Shown: positions 38,659-49,387, numbered from the stretch's first letter. The stretch is DNA of 52,531 nucleotides from Rothia santali (GCF_024199905.1 NZ_JANAFB010000022.1:1-52531); one strand, 5' to 3'. Notes: generated by a model from the letters alone, not told the origin. Made by a program: numbers and translations.

Positions 38659-40356
38659 ATGAAGAACCTCACCGGAGTGGGCGTCTCCGCGGGCCGGGTC
38701 ATCGGGCCCGTCCTCCAGATGCCCGAACCCATCCAGGAGCCGACCCAGGGCCTCGCGCTGGCCGAGGGCGAGACGCCGGAGGCCGCCGTCGAGCGCCTCA
38801 AGGCGGCCTCGACCGTGGTCAAGGAGAACCTGCAGGAGCGGGCGGGCAGGACCTCGGGCAACGCGGCCTCGGTCCTGAAGTCCACCGCCCTGATGGCCGG
38901 CGACAAGGCGCTGCTGAAGAACGCCGGCAAGCTCATCACCGGCAAGGAGCTCGCGCCCGAGCGGGCCATCTGGGAGGCGGCCGGCGACTACGCGACCCAG
39001 ATGAAGGCCCTGGGCGGTTACATGGCCCAGCGCGTCACGGACATCCTGGACGTGCGCTCCCGCATCGTCGCGGAGCTCAACGGGCAGCCCGCGCCGGGGA
39101 TCCCGGAATCCACCGAGCCGTTCATCCTCGTCGCCGAGGACCTGGCGCCGGCGGACACCGCGACGCTCGACATCGACAAGGTCATCGCCCTGGTCACCTC
39201 CGAGGGCGGTCCCCAGGCGCACACCGCGATCCTGGCGCGCGACCTCGGGCTGCCGGCGATCGTCGCGGCCAACGGTGCGACCGAGATCCCCAACGGGACC
39301 CTGGTCTACGTCGACGCGACCGACGGCACCGTGGTGGCCCCTCCCGGCGAGAAGGAGAAGGACCTCGCCGAGAAGTACGCCCACCGCAAGCCGCTGCCCG
39401 CCTTCGACGGCCGCGGGGTGCTCTCCGACGGCACCGAGGTCCCGCTGTACTCAAACGTGGGCAACGGCAAGGCCGCGCAGACCGCGGCCGAGGGCAAGGC
39501 CGAGGGCGTGGGCCTGTTCCGCACCGAGTTCGCCTTCCTGAACCGGGAGGAGGAGCCCAGCGTCGAGGAGCAGACCGTGGAGTACAAGGCGGTCTTCGAT
39601 GCGTTCCCGGGCCGCCACGTCGTCGTGCGCACGCTCGACGCCGGTGCGGACAAGCCGCTGCCCTTCCTCACCGACGCCTCGGAGCCGAACCCCGCGCTCG
39701 GCGTCCGCGGCTACCGGACGGACTGGACCTCCCCCGGGGTGCTCGGCCGGCAGCTCGAGGCGATCTCCGCCGCGGCGTCGGAGTCGACCGCCGACGTGTG
39801 GGTCATGGCCCCGATGATCTCCACCGCCCCCGAGGCCGGGGACTTCGCGCGCATGCTCGAGGAGGCCGGGCTGAGGACGCACGGCGTCATGATCGAGACC
39901 CCGTCCGCGGCGGTGACCGCGCGGTCGATCCTCGACGAGGTGGACTTCGTCTCGCTCGGCACCAACGACCTCACGCAGTACACGATGGCCGCCGACCGGC
40001 TGCTGGGCCCCCTCGCGGAGCTCAACAACCCCTGGCAGCCCGCGGTCCTGCGGATGATCGAGCTCACGGTGCAGGGCGCCCGGGAGTCCCAGGAGAGCAC
40101 CGGCCGGACGAAGTCGGTCTCGGTGTGCGGCGAGGCCGCGGCCGACCCGGCGCTCGCCGTGACCCTGGTGGGCCTGGGCGTCAACGCCCTGTCCATGAAC
40201 ACCCGCTCCCTGCCCGCCGTGGCAGCCGTGCTGAAATCCGTTACCCTGGAAGAGGCTCAGCGGGTGGCGGCCAAGGTCATGGCCGCGCGCTCGGCCGAGG
40301 ACGCGAAGGAAGCGGCTCGCGCGGAGCTGCCCATCCTCGACGAGCTCGGCCTGTAG
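38659..40356 (+). CDS. ptsI: PTS enzyme I (phosphoenolpyruvate-protein phosphotransferase)
   Basis: A 565-residue cytoplasmic enzyme that takes phosphate from PEP and passes it to HPr. The phospho-His188 lies in GGPQAHTAILARDLGLPAIV; the PEP-binding barrel shows EGVGLFRTEFAFL, VVRTLDAGADKPL and SLGTNDLTQYTMAADR near the C-terminus. It sits 40 nt after fruA and 65 nt before ptsH. The start is uncertain: AAGGA precedes two TTG codons (38653, 38656) and the ATG at 38659, all in frame; I use the ATG. Confidence 0.95.
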   Translation: MKNLTGVGVSAGRVIGPVLQMPEPIQEPTQGLALAEGETPEAAVERLKAASTVVKENLQERAGRTSGNAASVLKSTALMAGDKALLKNAGKLITGKELAPERAIWEAAGDYATQMKALGGYMAQRVTDILDVRSRIVAELNGQPAPGIPESTEPFILVAEDLAPADTATLDIDKVIALVTSEGGPQAHTAILARDLGLPAIVAANGATEIPNGTLVYVDATDGTVVAPPGEKEKDLAEKYAHRKPLPAFDGRGVLSDGTEVPLYSNVGNGKAAQTAAEGKAEGVGLFRTEFAFLNREEEPSVEEQTVEYKAVFDAFPGRHVVVRTLDAGADKPLPFLTDASEPNPALGVRGYRTDWTSPGVLGRQLEAISAAASESTADVWVMAPMISTAPEAGDFARMLEEAGLRTHGVMIETPSAAVTARSILDEVDFVSLGTNDLTQYTMAADRLLGPLAELNNPWQPAVLRMIELTVQGARESQESTGRTKSVSVCGEAAADPALAVTLVGLGVNALSMNTRSLPAVAAVLKSVTLEEAQRVAAKVMAARSAEDAKEAARAELPILDELGL

Positions 40357-40421
40357 AGTCCGTTGAACCCCCGGCCGGTCCCCGGACCGGCCCCGCACGT
40401 CCCTGATTCAAGGAGAATGAC

Positions 40422-40700
40422 ATGGCAGAACGTACCGCCACCATCGCCAGCCGCGTTGGCCTGCACGCCCGCCCCGCGGCGATCTTCGCGGAGGCCGCCG
40501 GCGACCTGCCGGTCGAGGTCACCATCGCGGCCGAGGGAGAGGCCGCCGACGAGGCCATGGACGCCTCGTCGATCCTGTCCCTGATGTCCCTGGGCGCCAA
40601 GCACGGCGACAAGGTCGTCCTGCGCGCCGAGGGTGACGGTGCCGACGAGGCCCTCGACAGCCTGGTCAAGATCCTCGAGACGGACCACGACGCGGAGTAG
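40422..40700 (+). CDS. ptsH: PTS phosphocarrier protein HPr
   Basis: A 92-residue phosphocarrier between enzyme I and FruA. The active-site His15 is in RVGLHARPAAIF; the helix DASSILSLMSLGAKHGD contains the Ser region that HPr kinase modifies in Firmicutes, although actinobacteria usually lack that kinase. AAGGAGAA precedes the ATG. As last gene of the fru locus it is followed by two hairpins. Confidence 0.96.
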   Translation: MAERTATIASRVGLHARPAAIFAEAAGDLPVEVTIAAEGEAADEAMDASSILSLMSLGAKHGDKVVLRAEGDGADEALDSLVKILETDHDAE

Positions 40701-40747
40701 TCCGCGAGCGGGGACCGGCCGTCCGTAGACGACGGGACGGGCCCCGC

Positions 40748-40771
40748 GACGCCCCGCCTCCGCGGGGCGTC
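40748..40771 (+). terminator. First hairpin after ptsH
   Basis: GACGCCCCGC and its complement pair around a 4-nt loop. Confidence 0.6.
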
Positions 40772-40778
40772 GGTGACG

Positions 40779-40818
40779 GCCCGAGCCCGTCCGCCACCGC
40801 CGGCGGACGGACTCGGGC
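40779..40818 (+). terminator. Second hairpin after ptsH, likely operon terminator
   Basis: GCCCGAGCCCGTCCGCC pairs with GGCGGACGGACTCGGGC (one mismatch) around a 6-nt loop, followed by CTTTGC. Confidence 0.7.
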
Positions 40819-40936
40819 CTTTGCACGCCCGCTCGGTCTGCGTCGTAGACTGGGCACGAAGATCGGCCCGCCGCGTGCGGGCCCCACGCGACGCGGGTGC
40901 CCCGGGCGCCCGCCGTCCCCAGCAGATGAGGACCCC

Positions 40937-42052
40937 TTGCGCCACGCCACCGCCCGATTCGCCACCAGCCAGGAGATCGAGGACTGGGACGACCACGTCA
41001 CCTCCAACCCCCGCGGCGGGAATATGCTGCAGTCGGCATCCTTCGCCGCGGTCAAGGCCCACCACGGGTGGAAGCCCCTGCACCTCGTGTACGAGGGCGT
41101 CACCGAGACGGAGAACGAGGACGGCGTCGTCGAGGAGCGTCCCTACTCCAGCTACAACCTCGTGCTGGAGAAGCGGGTCCCCGTCCTCGGGGCCCTGTGG
41201 TACATGATCAAGGGCCCGGACGTCCCCGACGTCCTGGACGTGCCGGCCGTCCTGGAGGCCAACCGCGAGCTCGTCCGCCGCGAGCGGCTCCGGGTGTTCG
41301 CCGTGAAGATCGAGCCGGACATCCCCGCCTCGGAGGAGAACGCGGCCCTGCTGCACCGCGCCGGCCTGGTCAAGCAGTTCAACATCCAGCCCAACGACTC
41401 CACGGCCATCCTCGCCACGGACGGCGACGAGGAGGCGGTGCTGAAGTCGCTGCACTCCCGCGGCCGCAACGCCGTGCGCCGCGCCACGCGCGAGGGCTGC
41501 GAGGTCCGCCGGGTCGAGCTGACCGAGGAGAACATGCGGGCCATGTACGCCCTCATGGACACCGTGGGCCAGGGCAAGGCCAACGTGGCCCTGCGCTCCT
41601 TCGACTACTACCGCCGGTTCTGGACCGCCTTCGGCGAGGCCGGCCAGGGGCGGCTGTACTTCACCTACGAGGACGGCGAGCCCTCGGTGGGCGCCTACGT
41701 GATCGCCTACGGCGCCAAGGGCACCTACAAGGACGGCGGCTCGACGCCGCGGCGCAAGCAGTACGGCGACTCGCACCTGGTGCAGTGGACGGCCCTGACC
41801 GACCTGATGGCCGACCACGGGATCCGGGAGTACGACTTCTGCGGCACGCCGCCCGCGGCGCAGCTGAAGGACAAGGAGCACCCCTATCACGGCATGGGGA
41901 TGTTCAAGACGAGCTTCACCAAGACGGTGGTGGACTTCGTGGGCGTCTACGACCAGGTGATCGAGCCGAGGGCGTACCGGCTCTGGAGCTCGATCGCCGA
42001 GCGCGTGATGCGCCAGGTGTGGTGGCGCCGCACGCGCCAGCCGTTCTACTGA
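40937..42052 (+). CDS. FemAB family peptidoglycan interpeptide-bridge aminoacyltransferase
   Basis: A 371-residue enzyme of the FemX/FemAB family, which adds amino acids from aminoacyl-tRNA to the peptidoglycan precursor side chain. Two GNAT-like halves are visible: GNMLQSASFAAVKAHHGWKP and IKGPDVPDVLDV in the first, LHSRGRNAVRRATREG and FCGTPPAAQLKDKEHPYHG with the lipid II-binding-type FKTSFTKTVVDFVG segment in the second. The added residue (Ser, Ala or Gly) cannot be told. It starts with TTG 40937 behind GAGGA. TAGACT about 90 nt upstream is a likely -10. A branched cell wall with a bridge is thus expected. Confidence 0.85.
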   Translation: MRHATARFATSQEIEDWDDHVTSNPRGGNMLQSASFAAVKAHHGWKPLHLVYEGVTETENEDGVVEERPYSSYNLVLEKRVPVLGALWYMIKGPDVPDVLDVPAVLEANRELVRRERLRVFAVKIEPDIPASEENAALLHRAGLVKQFNIQPNDSTAILATDGDEEAVLKSLHSRGRNAVRRATREGCEVRRVELTEENMRAMYALMDTVGQGKANVALRSFDYYRRFWTAFGEAGQGRLYFTYEDGEPSVGAYVIAYGAKGTYKDGGSTPRRKQYGDSHLVQWTALTDLMADHGIREYDFCGTPPAAQLKDKEHPYHGMGMFKTSFTKTVVDFVGVYDQVIEPRAYRLWSSIAERVMRQVWWRRTRQPFY

Positions 42053-42160
42053 GCCGGCGTCGAGGCCGCTGACAGCCGGCCCCTGGGCGGGGCGCATACG
42101 ATCGTTGCGTAAGAGGCACCCGCGGGGGATCCCGCGGGGTGCGCGGTGTGAGGAGGTCAG

Positions 42161-42520
42161 ATGAGCGAGGGCAGGGAAGGGCAGCAGCCGGGCGGCGGCT
42201 ACCCTTCGGCGGGGTTCTCGGAGGAGCCCGCGGCGCCGGCCGACCCGTTCGGCCCGCAGAGCGTGGCGGAGGCGGGGTTCGACCCGTTCGCCGCCTCGCC
42301 GCCCACGACCGCCACGAGCGCCGTGCCCTTCGAGGCCGCCCGGGACGACGTCGTCGAACCCTGGGGCGGCGCCGAGCCGGGCACCGGGACCGCCGTCGCC
42401 GCGCCGCCGTACGGGCTGCGGGGATCCCCGTCGTCGACCGCTCCCAGATCGCCGACCAGCACTTGGCCGAGGCCCTGGGCCTGGGCCGCGAGGCGGCGGA
42501 TCCGCGCGAGCCGGCCGTGA
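42161..42520 (+). other. N-terminal part of the ThrE gene, separated by a frame break
   Basis: A good ribosome site (GAGGAGGT) and ATG 42161 open an Ala/Pro/Glu-rich, hydrophilic stretch typical of the long cytoplasmic N-termini of actinobacterial ThrE proteins. Sense is lost near 42420; the adjacent frame then reads GIPVVDRSQIADQHLAEALG on to about 42612, where the original frame resumes into the exporter. One missing base near 42420 and one extra base near 42610 would join all parts into about 698 residues. As written the frame stops at 42520. Confidence 0.6.
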
Positions 42521-42560
42521 CGCGCGAGCCGGCCGCGGCGCGCGAGGCCGGCCCGGCCGC
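42503..42560. repeat. 18-bp degenerate tandem repeat in the thrE N-terminal region
   Basis: The unit CGCGCGAGCCGGCCG recurs about three times with 18-nt spacing (encoding Arg-Glu-Pro-Ala-like triplets in the presumed frame), between the two points where the reading frame changes. Confidence 0.55.
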
Positions 42561-42613
42561 AGGGGCGACCGGCTTGGCGGGAGAGGTCTCGGCGAGCCGC
42601 TTCCCCGACGGGC

Positions 42614-44257
42614 GTGCTGAGCCCCACCCAGGACCTCTCCTCGCCGGACGACTGGCCCTCCCCGGGATCCGGCGACGCCGGCGCGCCCGAGACCGCCTAC
42701 CCGCCCGCCGCGGGCCCCGCGACCGAGCCCCCCGCGCCGTCGGGCTACGTCGCGGCCGAGCCTCCCGCGCCGTCGAGCTATCCCTCCGCGGAGGCGCTGC
42801 CGCTGCGCAAGGCCGCGCCCGGCCGCTCCTTCGCCCACGGGCTGCGCCGGATGATCCGCTCCGAGAGCCTGCCGACGGCGCCGATGCGCGTGGTCGACCG
42901 CCTGGTCGACTCGCCCTACGCCAACCCGCGGCGTAACAAGGAGACCTCCGAGGCCCGCCGGACCCTGAACTTCGCCGTGCGGCTGGCCGAGACGATGTTC
43001 CACTACGGCGCGGACGCGATGGACGTGGAGTCCGCGATCGTGGCGATCTGCGCGACCTACGGCGTCGAGGACGTCGACGTCGACATCACCAACCAGTCGA
43101 TCACCATCAACTACGTCTCCAACTCGGGGATCTACCTCGACGCCGAGCAGCAGTCCGGCTCCGAGGCCGAGATCTTCAGCCACACCGTGGTGCGCGTGGT
43201 GCGCTCCTGGTCCGACAACTACTCGGGGCTCACGACGACGCACCGGCTGGTCAAGACCATCACCGACGGCGAGCTCTCGCGCGCCGAGGCCGAGCGGCGG
43301 CTGACCCGGATCACCTCCGAGCCCAAGCCGTTCCCGCGCTGGATGACCACCTGGGCCAACATCCTGGCCGCGGGCTCCTTCACCGTGGGCATCGGCGGCG
43401 AGTGGTTCGGCGCGGTGCTGGCGTGCCTCACCTTCGCCGTGGTCACCCCGGTCTCGGCGAAGTTCGCCAAGTGGCGGGTGCCCAGCTTCTTCATCATGGC
43501 CGCCGGCTCGGCGACCGTCACCGCCGTCGCGATGACGGCCTACACGCTCGGGCTGCCGATCTCCCCGGCGCACGTCATCGGCTCGGGGCTGATCATGCTG
43601 CTGCCGACCTTCCGGCTGGTCTCCACGATCCAGGACGCGATCAACGGCTTCCCCGTCACGGCGGCGGGGCGCATGGTCTCCACGGGGCTGTCCTTCGTGG
43701 GGCTGATCGCGGGCCTGGCCATCGCGATCTCCCTGACCACCACGTTCTTCGCCTTCCCCGAGGTGGACATGCTCGAGGTCGTCTTCGCCTCGGCCGACTG
43801 GTACCTGCACGTGGTCTTCATGCTGCTGGCGACCGCTCTGGTGGCCGTCTCGGTCCAGGTGAGCCCGCGGCACATCCTGCCCGGGGTGCTCAGCGCGGCC
43901 GTCGGCATGGTGGTCTACTACCTCGCGACCGCGCTGGGCGTGGGGCCGCGGATGATCTCGCTCGCGGGCGCCGTCGGCGTCGGCTGCGCCTCCGCGTGGC
44001 TCGCCCAGCGGTACACCATCCCGCAGGTGGTGCTCGCGGTCCCCGGGCTGATGTTCCTCCTGCCGGGCCTGTCCATCTTCCGGGGCATGTACATGTTCAC
44101 GGTGGACAGCAACCCCATCGAGGGCCTGGTGCCGCTCATCAACGCCAGCGCCGTGATCCTGTCCCTCGCGGCCTCGGTGGTGCTGGGCAACTACCTCATG
44201 CGGCCGTTCATGAAGCAGCGGCAGCCGCGGCGGCTCCGGGCGCCCCGGCGCCGCTGA
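42614..44257 (+). CDS. thrE: Threonine/serine exporter family protein ThrE
   Basis: The cytoplasmic domain (DUF1212-type: RTLNFAVRLAETMFHYGADAMDVES, then DVDITNQSITINYVSNSG) spans about residues 105-270 of this frame and is followed by about ten membrane helices to the end, the ThrE layout (PF06738 plus DUF3815-like second half). ThrE of Corynebacterium exports threonine and serine by proton antiport. GTG 42614 is only the first start in this frame; the true start is probably ATG 42161, and the N-terminal about 150 codons are frame-disrupted. The exporter core itself is intact. Confidence 0.85.
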   Translation: MLSPTQDLSSPDDWPSPGSGDAGAPETAYPPAAGPATEPPAPSGYVAAEPPAPSSYPSAEALPLRKAAPGRSFAHGLRRMIRSESLPTAPMRVVDRLVDSPYANPRRNKETSEARRTLNFAVRLAETMFHYGADAMDVESAIVAICATYGVEDVDVDITNQSITINYVSNSGIYLDAEQQSGSEAEIFSHTVVRVVRSWSDNYSGLTTTHRLVKTITDGELSRAEAERRLTRITSEPKPFPRWMTTWANILAAGSFTVGIGGEWFGAVLACLTFAVVTPVSAKFAKWRVPSFFIMAAGSATVTAVAMTAYTLGLPISPAHVIGSGLIMLLPTFRLVSTIQDAINGFPVTAAGRMVSTGLSFVGLIAGLAIAISLTTTFFAFPEVDMLEVVFASADWYLHVVFMLLATALVAVSVQVSPRHILPGVLSAAVGMVVYYLATALGVGPRMISLAGAVGVGCASAWLAQRYTIPQVVLAVPGLMFLLPGLSIFRGMYMFTVDSNPIEGLVPLINASAVILSLAASVVLGNYLMRPFMKQRQPRRLRAPRRR

Positions 44258-44276
44258 AGGGCGGCCCCGGCGCGGC

Positions 44277-44957
44277 TCAGTCCAGGCGCCAGTCCACGGG
44301 CCCGACGCCGAGGGACTCCAGCGCCTCGTTGGCCCGGCTGAAGGGGCGGGAGTCGAAGAACCCGCGGTGCGCCGAGAGCGGCGAGGGGTGCACCGACTCG
44401 AGCTTGGGCACGTCCGGGCCGAGCAGCTGGCCCGCGGTGCGCGCGTCGCGGCCCCACAGGATCGCCACGAGCGGGGTGCCGCGCTCGCCGAGGGCCCGGA
44501 TCGCGGCGTCGGTGATCTCCTCCCAGCCCTTGCCCCGGTGCGACGCCGAGTCGCCCGCGCGGACCGTGAGGCACCGGTTCATCAGCATCACGCCCTGCCG
44601 CGACCAGGCGGAGAGGTCCCCGTGCCCGGCGGGCTCGACGCCGAGGTCCGACTCGAGCTCCTTGTAGATGTTGACCAGGGACTTGGGGATCGGGCGGACG
44701 TCGGGGCGGACCGAGAAGGACAGCCCCATCGCGTGGCCCGGGGTGGGGTACGGGTCCTGGCCGATGATGAGGACCTTGACTCCCTCCAGCGGCTCCCGGA
44801 AGGCGCGGAAGACGTCCTCGGAGCGCGGCAGGGTCCGGTGGCCCTCGGCGTGCTCGCGGCGCAGGAAGTCGCCCATCGCGCGGATCTGCGGCTCCACGGG
44901 GGCGAGGGCCTCCGCCCAGTCGGGGGACATGATGGTGTCGAGCGGCGGGGCGGTCAT
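44277..44957 (-). CDS. ung: Uracil-DNA glycosylase, family 1
   Basis: A 226-residue repair enzyme that removes uracil from DNA. The water-activating Asp68 is in [18 protein letters not shown] and the minor-groove loop with the catalytic His is [21 protein letters not shown] closes the fold. Length fits family 1. ATG 44957 follows GAGGAGAA. It is convergent with thrE (stop codons about 20 nt apart) and divergent from the DUF3263 gene. Confidence 0.95.
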   Translation of the reverse strand: MTAPPLDTIMSPDWAEALAPVEPQIRAMGDFLRREHAEGHRTLPRSEDVFRAFREPLEGVKVLIIGQDPYPTPGHAMGLSFSVRPDVRPIPKSLVNIYKELESDLGVEPAGHGDLSAWSRQGVMLMNRCLTVRAGDSASHRGKGWEEITDAAIRALGERGTPLVAILWGRDARTAGQLLGPDVPKLESVHPSPLSAHRGFFDSRPFSRANEALESLGVGPVDWRLD

Positions 44958-45014
44958 GGTTCTCCTCACGGCGGGGCCTGCATGCGTTCCCCCAGCGTAT
45001 CGGGCCGGGCCGCC

Positions 45015-45020
45015 TAGAAT
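45015..45020 (+). promoter_or_regulatory. -10 element for leaderless DUF3263 gene
   Basis: TAGAAT with 7 nt to the GTG at 45028; no ribosome site. Confidence 0.5.
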
Positions 45021-45027
45021 GGTCCGG

Positions 45028-45246
45028 GTGAACCCATTGACCCCGGAGGAGCGCGCCATCCTCGACCTGGAGAAGCGGACCTGGAAGTACCCGGGCAGCA
45101 AGGAGCGCGCGGTGCGCCGAGAGCTGGGCATCCCCGCGACCCAGTACTACATGCGCGTGAACGCCCTGATCGAGGACCCCCGCGCGATCCGCGAGGAGCC
45201 CGAGCTGACCCGGCGGCTCAGGGAGCAGCGGGACCGCCTCGGGTGA
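45028..45246 (+). CDS. DUF3263 domain protein
   Basis: A 72-residue actinobacterial protein, mostly helical, with [20 protein letters not shown] and [20 protein letters not shown]. The second part looks like a helix-turn-helix, so DNA binding is possible, but no function is established. An ATG nine nt upstream (45019) overlaps the TAGAAT element, so the GTG is the better start for a leaderless message. It is followed by the LytR_C gene in the same direction after about 60 nt. Confidence 0.85.
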   Translation: MNPLTPEERAILDLEKRTWKYPGSKERAVRRELGIPATQYYMRVNALIEDPRAIREEPELTRRLREQRDRLG

Positions 45247-45309
45247 GCCCGGGCCCCGCGGGCCGCGGTACACTGACACGGTCCCGGCCCCGATCCCACG
45301 AGGTGGAAT

Positions 45310-45894
45310 ATGCCCGAGTACGAGCGCGACGAGTTCGACGACGTCCCCGCCGACTTCCCGCACCGGGGCGCCTTCCGCGCGGACCCGGCGGACAGGGCGC
45401 GCGGCTACCGGGGCACCTTCGTGATGATCGCGGTGGGCGTCTGCGCCCTCGTGCTGGGCGGCGTCATGTTCCTGCTCGCGCCCCGGACCTCGGCGCCCGG
45501 TGCCTCCCCGGTCGCCTCCTCCTCGGCCCCGGCGCAGTCGGAGTCCTCCTCGGCCTCGCCGGGCGACGGCTCCTCCAGCGGCGGTGCGAGCCCCTCGGAC
45601 GGCGTCGCGGCCGCCGCCGACCCGTCCACCACCGTGGCCGTGTACAACAACGGCGCGGCCGAGGGCTCCGCGACCGAGGCCGCCGCGACGCTGCAGGGCG
45701 AGGGCTGGACGATCTCGGACGTCACCAACTGGGACGGCAGCAGCGAGGGCTCCTCGGTGGTCTACTACTCCGCCGGGGCGCGCGAGCAGGCCGAGGCCGT
45801 GGCGGAGGAGCTGGGAATCGACCGCACCGAGGAGGCCGCAGGGTACTTCTACCAGGTCGTGGTGGTGATCGCCGGCGAGGGGCCGGCGCAGTAG
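45310..45894 (+). CDS. LytR C-terminal domain membrane protein
   Basis: A 194-residue protein: acidic cytoplasmic N-terminus (1-33), one membrane helix (about 36-57), a Ser/Ala/Pro-rich linker (60-103), and an extracytoplasmic LytR_C domain (VAVYNNGAAEGSATEAAATL ... WTISDVTNWDG ... VVYYSAGAREQAEAVAEELG). The domain accompanies wall-polymer ligases of the LCP family, but here stands alone, so a wall-associated role is only inferred. GAGGTGGA precedes ATG 45310. Confidence 0.85.
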   Translation: MPEYERDEFDDVPADFPHRGAFRADPADRARGYRGTFVMIAVGVCALVLGGVMFLLAPRTSAPGASPVASSSAPAQSESSSASPGDGSSSGGASPSDGVAAAADPSTTVAVYNNGAAEGSATEAAATLQGEGWTISDVTNWDGSSEGSSVVYYSAGAREQAEAVAEELGIDRTEEAAGYFYQVVVVIAGEGPAQ

Positions 45895-45925
45895 CGCTGC
45901 GGTCGCGCGCGACGTCGTCGCGATG

Positions 45926-45952
45926 TTTGCACTCTCCTGCCTCGAGTGCCAA
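45926..45952 (+). promoter_or_regulatory. CIRCE operator, upstream copy (imperfect)
   Basis: TTTGCACTC, 9 nt, GAGTGCCAA: HrcA-binding CIRCE inverted repeat with two changes from the TTAGCACTC-N9-GAGTGCTAA consensus and the exact 9-nt spacing. It may overlap the promoter (TTGCAC at 45927, AAGATT at 45951, 18-nt spacer). Confidence 0.75.
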
Positions 45953-45960
45953 GATTGGCC

Positions 45961-45987
45961 TTAGCACTCATCCGGTTCGACTGCTAA
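45961..45987 (+). promoter_or_regulatory. CIRCE operator, downstream copy
   Basis: TTAGCACTC, 9 nt, GACTGCTAA: the left arm is perfect and the right arm has one change. It lies 35 bp after the upstream copy and about 190 nt before groEL, so repression by HrcA is expected. Confidence 0.85.
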
Positions 45988-46056
45988 AGACGGCCGGCGT
46001 CCGCCCCCTCGGGGCAGCGCCTCGCCGCCCGGTGGCCGGAGCGGATGGGCACCTGA

Positions 46057-47808
<1,752 letters not shown>

Positions 47809-47829
47809 CCACGCTCGCCCGAGCGCCTC

Positions 47830-47875
47830 GCGAGGCCCCGGCCGTGACCCAGCAGGGTCGCGGCCGGGGCCTCGC
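47830..47875 (+). terminator. groEL terminator
   Basis: GCGAGGCCCCGGCCG and its complement form the stem, extended inward by GACCC/GGGTC, about 20 nt after the stop. Confidence 0.75.
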
Positions 47876-47904
47876 GTGCGTTCCGGGCGGGGTAGGGTGG
47901 CCCG

Positions 47905-48017
47905 GGCGTCGTCGCCTCTCCGAGCGCGTTTTCCGGGACGCGGGCACCCTCCGGGGCGGCGCCGTTCCCCGGGGTGCGGGCGCCTCCCGGGGCGTCGTCG
48001 CTCCCCGGGGCGTCGAT
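47905..48017. repeat. Degenerate GC-rich repeats upstream of the MFS gene
   Basis: Variants of CCCCGGGGCGTCGTCGC recur about five times within about 110 nt. The stretch is not part of a supported gene; the minus strand stays open but shows no domain. Confidence 0.5.
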
Positions 48018-48073
48018 CACGGCCGGGACGGCGTACAGTGGGAGAGCCGTTCAGCTCGTCGGGAGGACAACGC

Positions 48074-49324
48074 ATGGGAGCTCGGGGGAGCCGGACCTGG
48101 CTGTGGATGCTGGTGGCGTTCATGTTCCTCTCCCAGACGGGCCTCAACCTCGCCCGCCCCCAGATGAGCTACAAGCTCATCGCGCTGGACGCCTCGCCCT
48201 TCGTCATCGGCCTGGTGACCTCCGCCTATGCGATCCTCCCCGTCTTCGCGGCGATCTCCCTGGGCCGGCTGGCCCAGCGGATGGAGCGGCTCAAGCTCAT
48301 GGTGATCGCCGGCGGGGCGCTGATCGGGCTGGGCACGGCCCTGCTCGCGCTCGCGGGCGACATCGTGACCGTGGCGGTGGCCGGCATGGTCTTCGGCCTC
48401 GGGCACCTCGTGTCCCAGATCGGCATCCAGTCGGCGGTCTCCCGGTACTCGACCGACTCGATGCTCGACGCCGGGTTCGGCTGGACCACGGCCGGCCTGT
48501 CCGCCGGTCAGCTGGTGGGCCCGCTGCTGGGCGGCCTCATCCTGGGCCTGCACCCCGACCCCACGACCGGCGAGCGGCTCTCCGACATCGCGCTGGCCTC
48601 CTGGATCGGCGCCGGCTTCGCCCTGATCTCCCTGCCGCTGATGCTTGTGCCCTTCGCGGTCCGCCGGATGCCCACGGACACGGCCATGATCGACGCCGCG
48701 CAGGCCCCCGGCGTCGCGCGCGACGCCGGGAAGCCCACCACGTTCGGGATCCTCCGCCGGCCGGGGGTGCCGTCCCACATGCTCGCCTCCCTGGCGATGC
48801 TCTCGATCACCGACATCCTCACCTCGTTCCTGCCGCTGGTGGGGGAGGAAGCCGGCGTCGGGCCCGTGTGGATCGGCGTCCTGCTGGCGATCCGGAGCCT
48901 GTCCTCGATCGTCTCCCGCATGCTGATCCGGGTCCTGTCCGCGCGCTGGTACCGCAGCCAGCTGGTCATCGTGTCCCTGGTGGCCGGGGCCGTGACGGTG
49001 GCGGCGGTGCCGCTGCTGATCACCGTGCTTCCCGCCGCCATGGCGCTCATGCTGGTCGGCGGGTTCTTCCTCGGCCTCTCGCAGCCGCTGACGATGACCA
49101 TGACGATCAAGACCGTGCCGGTCGAGTGGCGCTCCTCGGCGCTGGCCGTGCGGCTGACCGGGAACCGGGTGGGGCAGGTGGTGATCCCGCTGGCGGCGGG
49201 CGCCGTGGCCGCGCCGCTGGGGCCCGCCGGGGCCATCTGGTTCACGTGCCTGCTGCTGGCGGGCTCGGCGGGGGAGAAGATCGTCCGCTACGCCCGGACC
49301 GGGCCGACCGCAGCCGACTCCTGA
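48074..49324 (+). CDS. Major facilitator superfamily transporter
   Basis: A 416-residue membrane protein with twelve hydrophobic segments in two halves joined by a hydrophilic loop (about 195-225). The segment after helix 2, ISLGRLAQRMERLKL, is a degenerate form of the MFS G-x-L-x-D-R loop. The substrate is unknown; by general look it is a drug-efflux or metabolite exporter-like member. ATG 48074 follows GGAGGA; TACAGT about 35 nt upstream is a likely -10. An in-frame upstream stretch without domain features is left out. Confidence 0.88.
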   Translation: MGARGSRTWLWMLVAFMFLSQTGLNLARPQMSYKLIALDASPFVIGLVTSAYAILPVFAAISLGRLAQRMERLKLMVIAGGALIGLGTALLALAGDIVTVAVAGMVFGLGHLVSQIGIQSAVSRYSTDSMLDAGFGWTTAGLSAGQLVGPLLGGLILGLHPDPTTGERLSDIALASWIGAGFALISLPLMLVPFAVRRMPTDTAMIDAAQAPGVARDAGKPTTFGILRRPGVPSHMLASLAMLSITDILTSFLPLVGEEAGVGPVWIGVLLAIRSLSSIVSRMLIRVLSARWYRSQLVIVSLVAGAVTVAAVPLLITVLPAAMALMLVGGFFLGLSQPLTMTMTIKTVPVEWRSSALAVRLTGNRVGQVVIPLAAGAVAAPLGPAGAIWFTCLLLAGSAGEKIVRYARTGPTAADS

Positions 49325-49387
49325 CGCGGGCCGGGCGGCTCCCGTGATCCCCGTCGCCCGCCGCGGGCCGTTCGCGACGCGCGGGGA

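Noticed and set aside
45028-45894. DUF3263 plus LytR_C gene as part of the groEL operon
   Set aside because: The CIRCE operators and a promoter-like region lie after the LytR_C stop, so groEL has separate control.
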